DNA of 64,000 nt from Lineus longissimus (Eukaryota; Nemertea; Pilidiophora; Heteronemertea; Lineidae): assembly GCF_910592395.1 (NCBI RefSeq), contig NC_088326.1, forward strand, positions 1,369,001 through 1,433,000, given 5' to 3'. Numbering within the stretch: the stretch's first letter is position 1; every line of letters begins with the position of its first letter. The translations under genes and the position numbers were made by a program. A model generated the notes under the pieces. That model saw only the letters and a list, made by a program, of their open reading frames with translations. It did no database searches and was not told the DNA's origin. This document shows, piece by piece, positions 1 through 9,600 of the stretch.

Positions 1-169
1 GAAATAGGAGCAGCATTTGGTTTCCTCAGTGAAAAAAGCCCAAGGATTCCTTCTTTCACCTTAGGGCAAAAAGTGTTGATAGAAACCTAATTAGTGAGGT
101 CTTATTTGAATGGAGACAACCACTTGGGGCCAAAACTTAACAATCATATTTATTTCATTTCTGTTGCAG

Positions 170-933
170 ATGAGCCTATGCCGACTCAAGAAACTGCTGG
201 TGACGAAGGTGATGACGAAGTCGCGGTTACGCAACAAGACATCAACACGCGCTGTCCGTACCTCGCCAGAGAAATGACAAATCCGTGGAGGAATCTCATC
301 TGTAAACACAATTACGACAAAGAGGCTGTGGATCAGATGTTGAAACAAAGGAAATCAAGGTCTGTCAATCATTTATGGATGATAATTCACTTAGATTAGT
401 TAATGAGACGATAATATTAAGCCACTTCAGTTGCTACTCCCATGGATTGCTTGTAGTAATATAATAATAATAATAATAAATTGTTATTTGTAAAGTGCCT
501 GTATCACTTGAAACAAATGTTCACCGGCGCTGGTGAGCTCTGTTGAAAAAAGGGTCTTGAGTTCCTTGCGAAAGGTAAAGACATCCGATGCAGCTCTCAG
601 GGTGGGGGAAAGAGAGTTCCACAGTTGAGGTGCTAAAGTGGCGAATGCTCGACCTCCAAATGTTTTCAATCTATATTTCCTGCAAGTGAGAAGGTCCTGA
701 GATTCAGAGCGAAGGTAACGAGGAGGCACGTAATGTTGGATGTAGTTTGATTCCTCTTCATTCTCTTCCGCAGGTGTCCAGTCCAAGGCTGCTACAACGA
801 CAAACCGCTCCAGAAATCCGACTTGGATGAAAACAAGGAGTTGAAGAAATATATTGAGATGAAAAACAGACAGGGCAAGCAGAGGAGACGCGAGGGTGGG
901 ACACAGTTACAGAAGGCTACAGCGCACAAGTGA
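170..933 (+). CDS. NSMCE2: NSMCE2/MMS21-like SUMO E3 ligase, last two coding exons (5' part outside window)
   Basis: Exons 170-359 and 774-933 join in frame (phase 2), with a cag acceptor before 170, a gt donor at 360, a cag acceptor at 771-773 and a TGA stop at 931-933. The joined protein carries an SP-RING: CPYLAREM, then NPWRNLICKHNYDKEA, then after the splice RCPVQGC. These supply the Cys and His zinc ligands. KPLQKSDL and a basic tail (QGKQRRREGG) follow. NSMCE2/MMS21 is the SUMO ligase subunit of the nuclear SMC5/6 complex in DNA repair, and the SP-RING recruits the charged E2. The N-terminal helical part that binds SMC5 would be encoded upstream of the window. The intron splits the SP-RING between its zinc-ligand pairs and contains a LINE fragment. 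PIAS-type ligases share the fold, but the short C-terminus fits NSMCE2 better. Confidence 0.85.
457..765 (-). mobile_element. 3' end of a non-LTR retrotransposon (CR1/L2/Rex-like), antisense in NSMCE2 intron
   Basis: Read on the minus strand, about 760 down to 484 encodes the C-terminal tail typical of animal non-LTR retrotransposon polymerases. Characteristic pieces are YVPPRYLRS, SQDLL, RLKTFGGRAFATLAPQLWNS and the stop-proximal FRKELKTLF. The stop is followed almost at once by a (TTA)n / (TAA)n microsatellite (about 457-481), the usual 3' tail of CR1/L2-type elements. The copy is 5'-truncated, with no reverse transcriptase catalytic region. It lies antisense to the host gene, and its truncated end comes within a few bases of the polypyrimidine tract of the exon at 774. 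Confidence 0.8.
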
Positions 934-2258
934 TGAATCCTTTGTGTTTGTAACAAGGGACTAAGAGAGATGTTTTTTAAGAACACTGCCAATGTTTGAT
1001 TCGAAAGGAGAACTCCGAAATAGCTTTACTGGGATAAATGAATGATGGACAAGTGGTACGATAGGGTGAGACACAGTCACAGCCCTGGAAAGCTATTGGG
1101 TACAAATAATGAACCTATGGGGGTTATTGGGTTTCGTCTATGAAAATGATCCTCATAAAAGCCTGAGAGATGGTACTTGAACATTTTCTACAATGAATGA
1201 TTGCAGGGTCGGAGGAGACAGAAATGTTATCCTCTAGCACCAATTTCATGATATAGATTTTATATTCGACGTTATTGTGAAAGTGCATGTGTATTTTTCA
1301 CTAGTCAGATTTGTAACTCGATCAATATTTTTCAAATACAATGTTTAATAGGAAACATAAGGTGTTGAGTTTTGCCTTGCTTTCTCCCAGTCTGGACAGC
1401 AATTGTGCATTGTAGTGATACTGCCATGGTTGGCAGAGGAAGGATCGGGATGACGAAATGGACTGCTTTGTAGTCTTACCTGGCCAGGCTGATCCCTGGT
1501 TCAGTTGACTCCCAGGACAGTCCATTGCGTCATCCTAATTGGATCTCCTGGCCACAGGACGAAGCCAATCCACTGCGTCCCGAGTGTAGCCGGGTATCGC
1601 TCAGAGCAAGACCAAGAAAACAGACAAATGGCAAAGACGACAGAAACATTTGTAACGAATACACCTATCTTTATTGCAGGTTTTCCATCAGCCTTTTGGT
1701 ATCATAATTTATAAACGTGTGTGTGAATATCCTATCACATTATCGTCGGCAAGACGAGTACAAAAATTGTGAAGAAAATGCGAATACCGGTAACTGAGAA
1801 AGTGAGCTATGCTACATGTCCATTTACTGTCCTGACAACGCTGTGTTGGCGGAGTATTCGAATAAGAAGAGAAGGATGCGAGGCCCCTAAAGCTACCATC
1901 AGTCAAGAAACTTTAATGACCTGAACGTTCCAATATTCTTTCTGTAGAGATCTTGCTGGTGCGAAGCCACTTTTGAAGTGCATCAGGTCGCCCGACTTGG
2001 ATACCGAATGGTTGGGGACCTACCCTGATGAAAGTTGTGACCAAACGGTCCTTATCCCAGAGGCCAGATCGAAAAGCCACTTTCTATTGTAGGAGACAGT
2101 GGGAACACAGGTCTTTCTTCAAGAAAGAAGAGTCTCAGGATGTTCCACTCAACATTGTTTTAAAGTTTTACATATGTGCACCAAGTCTTCTGAAAAGAAA
2201 AACTGTCTGCACGAAAGGAACTTTCACTCCGCTATACACATGTTAAAAGTTCACTTCA
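934..2258. other. Intergenic / 3'UTR space between convergent NSMCE2 and myosin light chain
   Basis: No coding region or repeat recognised. The stretch must hold the 3' untranslated ends of NSMCE2 (+) and the myosin light chain (-), which converge here. Short open frames in it show no family resemblance. Confidence 0.5.
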
Positions 2259-3627
2259 TTACTTCTTTGGCGGGGGAGGCAAATTAGGCATATCATCATC
2301 TTTCTCTGAGCCATGTTTCAGTGTCTTGGTGAACTCCAAGTAGTTGAACATTCCTTCCGCTATTGGAGCACCGAGGAAGAGTTCATCAACCTGATCGTCG
2401 GACCAGCGGTCGCCCATTGAGGTCATGAGATCACGAAGATGGTCTTCGCTCAGGCAACCTAAAAGAGACAAGAGAAGGACCTCAAAGATAATTACACATC
2501 TCCTATTGGCCTCGAGGATCAGGGGGGTCTAGACCAATACCCCTCCTGGGTCCCCGCCTAGACTTTCATTTAAGAAGGTCAGGAACTTGGTAAATTTGGC
2601 CGGACCCTGCCGACTTCAGTGGCCATAAGGGCATTTACTGCCCGGTTTCTATATCAGAGTTCTCCTTCTCCTATAGACGGGACAGGTTGCCGACCGGGGC
2701 TGAGGCAGTCTCTTCCCTGAATGAACCTTACAAAAGGCTGCATAACGACTCATATAACTCACCAGTGCCATCCGGGTCAAAACAAGCAAAGGCGTTCTTG
2801 ATCACATCCTCTGGGTCTGTTCCGTTGAGCTTCTCGCCAAAGAGGGTGAGGAACATGGTGAAGTTGAGGGGACCGGGCGCCTCGCTGATCATCTTCTCAA
2901 GGAAGTCTTCCGTGGGGTTCTTGCCCAGGGAAGTCAACATCTCCAGGAGGTCGTCTTTGTCGACGAAGCCATCTCTGTTTTGATCTATCACGTTGAACGC
3001 TTCCTGCAAGAAGAGGAGGACACAGTAACACCCAAAGAACGTTCAGGTAAATTTCACATACCTGTGCTTCTTGTCTAGTTGATTGTTTGGAAGACGGAGG
3101 CAGAGATCCCTTCTCCCAGGGAATATAAGAATCAATACACAGAGGTGTAATTCCTGGTCACATGAAAGTGCTCGAGAAGGAACGGCTGCGCTCTCTACCA
3201 GTAGTGTATAGCAACCATAATGAAGGAGCTTCGTACAACAGCTTTCATTTTCTTCATCCTGAGAAATCAGGGGTTAGTGTCCGCTTCTCAGGCCCAGCTC
3301 ACAAACTGGGCCGGAGAAGCTAACATTAACCCCTGATTTCCTCAGAACGCATTTCGCTGGACTCTACTGTAACTATAGTTTCCAGAGACAAGTGGATAGG
3401 CTGAGACACTGTACCCTTAGTCGTCCCCTGGGGACGAACTGTCCAGCCCCCCACAGCAATGACAGTCTCTATGCCAACCTGATAGACTTTATGAACCTGT
3501 TTCTAAGGTCTAGCGGCTTTCTTACCTTGAACTCTTGTATCTGAGCTTGGTTGAACATGGCAAAGACATTGGAGGTGTAGCGCTGGGCGCGCGTTCTGTG
3601 CTTCTTCTTAGCTTTACTCGAAGACAT
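2259..3627 (-). CDS. MYL9: Myosin regulatory light chain, non-muscle/smooth-muscle type (MYL9/MYL12-like)
   Basis: Three coding exons on the minus strand: 3526-3627 (ATG at 3627), 2763-3003 and 2259-2458, with consensus splice sites, giving 180 residues. Seven bases of 5'UTR precede the ATG, then an acceptor at 3635-3637, so a non-coding first exon lies upstream. The N-terminus is basic and ends in [11 protein letters not shown], which places the myosin light-chain-kinase sites exactly at Thr18/Ser19. The calcium-binding EF-hand loop (residues 41-52, [12 protein letters not shown]) is intact. The family signatures [12 protein letters not shown] and [13 protein letters not shown] follow, then [13 protein letters not shown] and [13 protein letters not shown]. 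The protein binds the neck of myosin II heavy chain and controls its activity through phosphorylation. Oddities are Tyr17 where vertebrates have Ala and a short proline tail (PNLPPPPKK) after the usual acidic end. The symbol is by similarity; MYL9 and MYL12 cannot be distinguished here. Confidence 0.93.
2529..2606 (-). pseudogene. Relic partial copy of myosin light chain exon 2
   Basis: In the intron between coding exons 2 and 3, the minus strand from 2606 to 2529 can be read as [18 protein letters not shown], then DPGGVLV and a TAG stop. This tracks exon 2's [18 protein letters not shown], then TDPEDVI. The underlying bases also align (roughly two-thirds identical by eye, with a small gap), notably over GGTCC, TTCCT and GACCCAG. 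Upstream of this block the similarity fades and the frame is broken. There is no donor at the right place, so it looks like a decayed duplication and not a usable alternative exon. Confidence 0.6.
3259..3345. repeat. Long near-perfect hairpin in myosin light chain intron 1
   Basis: The arms 3259-3297 and 3306-3345 are inverted copies that share CTGAG, AAATCAGGGGTTA, GCTTCTC and GGCCCAG in order, with about five mismatches or bulges and an 8-nt loop (3298-3305). Stem length (about 38 bp) and total size (87 nt) are in the range of a pre-miRNA or a very small palindromic MITE. No direct repeat marks its edges clearly. Confidence 0.7.
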
Positions 3628-4087
3628 CTTGAGGCTGCAAAAAGGATGTCAACACAGGCTGCATAACCAGAAAGTGTTGTTTAGATATTCATAGATGGTC
3701 TTCAAAGACAGAAATGGTAATTACTTGGGGGAGGAAAGTATGCCATTCTTTGGTGATTCTCGACAGAGGTACATAGCACACTATACTGAGACAGTTCTAA
3801 AGGAACTTCGTCTCTGGACTGAAAAGAGGGTGTCCAAATGTGAGGTGTCCCTATAGAAGGGGTTACTGTACTTGAATTGAAAAGTGAATTGATGCAGGCT
3901 TATCTCGCTGATCTGTGGTAATACCAGCTCAGACATGTTATTCATTTGAGGCTGAATCAATCAATACCATGGGAATCAATATGTGTGATCTGACATGGGA
4001 GGCTGTCGTGGATTAACATACCATGAAAACCTTTCTGATGAGGTCAATGACCAGGCCTACGATCTGCATGCAAGTAGAAGACCCGGC

Positions 4088-4635
4088 CAGGGCCGTATTT
4101 AGAGGGGGGGCAGGGGGGGCAGCTGCCCCCCCTGTGCAATAAATGTTGAAAAAAAAATTTTCAGACAGTAATAAAAAGACAAACGAATCTTAGCCATAGC
4201 TTTACCAGCATGATAGCAGCATATGGATAGCAGATGTTATCAACTCAGGTGCAACCCTTATAATCTGACCAGTCCAGTGCCCTGACCCTAGTCTTCTATG
4301 GTTATACACAATGATGCAACATTAGGTAAAGACTAGCTTGTTATTGCTTGTTAACGGTATCCTGCACAATTAAAACTATGAAAATTAACATTTTCTGTCC
4401 AAATGTGGTATTTTCGTAAAATACTTCATAAAAGTGGTCCTTTTTTAGAGTAAAAATACTATTGATTCACACTTCCAAATGCCAGGAAAATGCCATTTCA
4501 GACCTTTCATTTTCAAATTTTTCTGGGGGAGGGCCCCCAGACCCCCCCGTTCGGATGCGCCTGCGGCGCATGCAGATCCCCTTCGGCGATTTATCCGCTG
4601 CCCCCCCCTGGACAAAAAAGTTAAATACGGCCCTG
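4088..4635. mobile_element. Non-autonomous DNA transposon with 14-bp terminal inverted repeats
   Basis: The element opens with CAGGGCCGTATTTA and closes with its exact reverse complement TAAATACGGCCCTG. It is bracketed by a 5-bp direct repeat CCGGC (4083-4087 and 4636-4640), consistent with a target-site duplication. The subterminal DNA is rich in G (left) or C (right) runs and the middle is AT-rich. No transposase frame is present in its 548 bp. The CAGGG ends recall hAT-type termini, but a 5-bp duplication is shorter than the usual 8 bp of hAT, so I leave the superfamily open. Confidence 0.75.
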
Positions 4636-4640
4636 CCGGC

Positions 4641-6603
4641 CACTGACCTCCTGGAAAGGATTTCACGGGTATGATCTGTTTGAAGGAGAATACTACCAAA
4701 ACACGAGGATGGTCTCTGTCAACACTGGCCAAAATTTAATTAAGTCAGGAGGCCTGAGGTTCTATTGTAGGCCCCTATACTGGCATTTCTGTGAACCATG
4801 GTTATCGGCAACGGTCTGTGTGATATCTATCTCCATCACGGGTTGCACCGATTCTCTGGCAGCAGTGTACGCTACTCGGAAAGCTATACACTGAAGTTGA
4901 TTTCTCCAATGTGCAACGGCAGGTCCTATGCACCCAGGCATGCCAGGTACACGTACATACGACATGTACTTCAGAAGCAGAAAAGACTGTTGGATCTTTG
5001 GAGAAGAAATCTACAAACCTAGCTGCTTATTTCTCAACGAATACATGAATGCAAACTACATTTATTTTATATGCCGGCTAATTACCTTTCTTTGTCTGAA
5101 TGGCCTGCGAACAACAGGAATGGCGTATGTATCCGGAAAGATGGAGGCTTGCGTATGATGAGGATGAAATATAAACCAGGTGATGCTAGTCTGCTGATGA
5201 AGCAGTGAGATTAGCATCACTCCCATCATTCGCTCAGCGCAGTCCGTCGTGGCGGGAAATTTGAACGTGACACGTGGTCGGGGCGCCGTCAATACAGAGC
5301 AGGGAGGGGCCACATTCGCTTTCTTCACAAGAAATGATAATCCCTCATGTCTTTAGAGACCTATTTTAGGAGGAAACTTAGTCTGCCTGCGTTCGAATAT
5401 ATGCGGCTGCACGTCTGATAGGTCGGGTTGGCTTGCATTACAAAGGAGCGATAGGCTCAGTCAAGTAGATAAACTTTCGGGCAGAAGAAAGATACCGAGC
5501 AGTTGACAACCAACTGGCTAATTATTTGTCAGCAAAGGGTTTCGCGAGGGCTCAAGCCGTGTGCGTTCCGTTAGTGAGAAGGGTATCCGAAGGACTGTCA
5601 GAAGCATCGGTGGCGTATTGACGGCGGGTGTAACAGTAACCAGTGTCCCTCTGCAGGTGTTCAAAAAGTTACCAAACCCGATCGATTGGGGCCCAGTATA
5701 AAGTACGGCTGTTCCTTATTCGTTTACAGCTGTTACAAACTCTATTCTCTTTTCTTGCAATGAAAGCAAAGACAAAAAAACTACAGACATTTAATATCAC
5801 TTCTATTTACATCCCTTTATTCCGAAACGAATATTTACAGGCCGCTATTTTCAAATTGTTAATTCTCATGCCATCAGATTCGATACTCATGATTTCAGAA
5901 ATCTTTGAAGATCACAGAGTGACATCAAGAACAAATAAAGCCTACTGCTGTTGTTGGTGGCACAAAATGACTTTTATTATAGAAAAGCCACACCAAATAA
6001 TACAGATGCTATTCCTCTTCTCAAAAGTCTTTACAGCTCCTGGCCGATTTGACAGTACACTCCACACTTTTTATTTATAAAACTTTATACATAATTTATA
6101 AACAAACTACAAATCTCATTTCTAGATTTGGATGGATGAATAAACATATCACAGCACTTTATTGAGATAAGACAATGAAATATACAGTAAGGACGAATTG
6201 GAATACTTGATCATGAGGATTTTATACAAGATTATGAATGACATTCGTTAGGTTAAATTGGGATAGTATAAACTGGACTTTCACAATCTTTTACAATAAA
6301 ACCAAAATTGTACTTACCGGTCAGGGTAGAATACAAACAAATACAAAATGTGAAAAAGTAGCGCAAAATCTACTTTATAAATCACAATCTCTTTTAAAGT
6401 GAAAACCTTGAACATTCTATTCTTTGACTCGCTCTTGCATTTGTACTGTGGGATTCCAAATCACAATGACAATCCAGAATTGGTCATTTCCTGCTGAATT
6501 TGGGTGCAATTATTAAAGAATATAACTGTTGATGTCACTAACATGACTGAAAAAGAGTCAATGATATAAATGCACGAAGCCCTTGATTTCTACCTCCTCT
6601 GGT
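4641..6603. other. Upstream region of myosin light chain and 3'UTR of the coiled-coil gene; no gene seen
   Basis: The myosin light chain needs a non-coding first exon and promoter here. The CpG-richer stretch around 5220-5310 is the likeliest place, but I see no decisive motif. From about 5800 to 6603 the DNA is AT-rich and should be the 3'UTR of the minus-strand coiled-coil gene, with TTTATT (AATAAA on the minus strand) near 5817 and 6069. The longest open frame, 5643-6080 (+), has no sign of being coding. Confidence 0.4.
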
Positions 6604-9600
6604 TTATGTTCTGTGAGTCAAGAGTCCCTTCTGGTCTTCTAGGAGTTTCTCACATCGATCACGCTGAAAAGACAAAAATATCACACAAATCATGAACCTT
6701 AAATCTCTGTCAATTAGACATTTTCTAGTTCGAGTTCGATTCTAAAATTCTATAATAGAGCAGTGTCTTTACTTACGTCTAATTTCTCCATAGTGTCATT
6801 GACATTATCATAGTCTGTGTGAGCGGGTAACAAGGCCTGCAGGCGAACGGCCTTCAGTGCAGACGGCTGACAAGAGATCAAATGATTCACCTCTTGGCCC
6901 TGGAAAGAATTTGTTGGAATTATGATGATATTGAAAATTATACAAAAACCTTTTGAACTGACAGTAATCTAAAGCCATTAAAGGTAGAACCTGGGACCAC
7001 ACTGCTGGATTGCACTATTTCTAGGTACAAGAATATCTTTCTTTTGGCCTCTCTCTAGTCTAACTCAACTCTCAATGTCGGATTGGTGCCTCAGGGGCAG
7101 ATCCATAGGCCAATAATGACAGGTTGGCCTATTAACTTACCCGGTTAGCAAAGTATCTTAATCTCATAATCCTAAGCCTGTTTCTGGCCTCTGCAGCCCT
7201 AAAAATGAAATATAAGACAATATAACGTGCGATCTAGAATTCCAGCACCTCAGTTGATTAACATTGTCATGTCATAGACAGAATTCTACCCTGCAACACC
7301 TGTGTTGCCAACAGTTTGCAAAGACATGAAAACCTAAACTGAAGTTCACAGTTGGACTTTGTTTTTCACTTTCAATCTAAGATCACCATCGCAAGCTGAA
7401 GACAACTGACAGGACTAGGACCGAGGGTATACTGGAGCACGTAGCATTATCAGAACACTGAACACTGATAAGGACACTGAACACTGATAGGGTCAATAGA
7501 TATACTCACTTGAGTTGTCCTATCAATTTGGCATGCTTCTCCTTCTCATCGAGTTCCTCATCTCGTTCAGAATTTTCTGCCCTGAAAATCAAGACTATTG
7601 GTAAAAACAAAATGCAAAGTACAGAAAATTTCCCCTTTGAAATAAGGGGTCTATTTCTAAGCTATAGCCTAGAAAACTCTACCATAAGGTTATTAACCTT
7701 TGGTAGTATATATTATGCTAATTCCTGCTAGCTCCGCTAGATGTCTGCAGTGTAGAAAAAGAGAGTCTGCGCATGCCATGGCGCATGCGCAGACCTCCCT
7801 TCCTCTGGAGTGACCACCTGAGATTGTCCTCGTTCCTGTAGACACCCACTTACACCGTGATGGGTAGCCCCCAAGAGGGGAGGACGGGTGGGATCCAGAA
7901 AACTTAGAGTTTTCTAGGCTATAGCTTAGAAATAGACCCCTTATTTCAAAGGGGAAATATTTCTTGCGCTAATGAGCCTAGAAAACTCTACCATAAGGTT
8001 ATTAACCTTTGGTAGTATATATTATGCTGAATCAGCAGAGGAAGGTGGGAGTATATGAGAATAAGGGGGATACCCACCGGAAAAAAAACAGAGAAAGACC
8101 TCCAAACCGTGATACCGGCGGAGAATCTAATTTGGTAAAGACCAACTTTATCCCCCCCCCCCGAAAAAGAAAAGGAGAGGCGGTGGATACGAAACCTATA
8201 AAGTGTTGGAACATGCCACCACTGGGCAAAGCCTCCTACTACCATCTAGCTGCTGCTGGACATCGTGTAGATAGTGGGAGGTGAAAGTCGTCTCTCGTGC
8301 CCATGAGCCGGCTTGAAGAATGTCTCGTACTGGGATGCCCGCAGAGAAAGCCCAAGACGCCGAGAGCTTCCGGACGTCGTGACCCCTCGGGTGAGCCCCT
8401 CCCCCACTAGGAGTATTGTCGTACGCATAGCAAACAACTTTCTTTAACCAAGACGAAATTGTTTTTGTAGACACTGTGCCTTCACCGCGGCACTTAACAA
8501 ACAGGGACTGACCATCCCTATGACCCCCCGTACAATGCAAATAAAACTTCAACGACCTTACTGGGCACAAAAACCTGTCTGGCGTGTCTCTGCCCGAGAA
8601 CGCGTCATGACGAGGAATAAAGAAAGGTTTTGGATCAACCTGCGCTGCCTGGGTCTTAGCTAGAAAACCAGGCACCGTTCTGAGAGAGACACCCTTATCA
8701 GAAAAAACTAAATCGCGCTTATCTCTAGAAATGGCATGTAGTTCACTGGCCCTCTTGGTGCTCGCCAGTGCTAGCAAAAAACAGGTTTTCCAGGTAAGAA
8801 ACTGCTTATCCTGGACTGAGCCATATGTTGGAGGCTCAAAAGGGGCCGACATAAGACTCTTTAATACCAAAACTAAATCCCAATCAGGCACTCTTTGCCT
8901 AACGACAGGTCTGTCGTGACTAAAGTTCTTGATCAAACTTGATAACACTGGGTGACTTCCCACCGTGTAACCGTCAAAAATTGGCAAAACATCTGACAAA
9001 GCCGACCTATGGTTTGTCACTGTGCTCACCGATCTCTTGAGATCCTCAAAGAGGTACAAAAGATAATCTCCAACTAGTTGAATGGAGACAGACTCCAGAG
9101 ACCTACCCCGCCTATCGAGCCAACCTTTGAATGCGGAGAAGTGGCTCTCATACACTGAACGTGAGGAGAGCCTCTGAGGTCTGGCTGCCCTTCGCGCAAC
9201 CTCTTCAGAAAAACCTCTCTGAATGAGCGAACGCTCGATAACAACCAAACGTGCAGGTCCAACATCCCCGGGTTGGAGTGGTAAACATTGGATGTTGGTT
9301 GGTGTAGCATTTTCCTGGATAGAGGAAGGGCCAGAGGAAATTCCACCAGGAGCCCCAGCAATGTTGGGAACCACGGCTGAGATGGCCATGCTGGAGCCAC
9401 CAAGAGAATGAGACAATTGGCTGACGCAATTTTCTGCAGAACCTGTGAGACTAGCCTCACCGGAGGGAAAGCATATGCGACTAGGTCGTCCCACTGGAGG
9501 GTCATCGCATCTGTCGCCCAAGACTGATCGTCTGGGAAAGGGCTGACATACAGCGGCAGCTGGTGGTTGAGATATGTTGCAAACAGGTCTATCTGTAACA

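Noticed and set aside
5643-6080. 145-codon plus-strand open frame
   Set aside because: Composition is that of AT-rich 3'UTR read backwards; no domain, no splice context, and it lies antisense to the 3'UTR of the coiled-coil gene.
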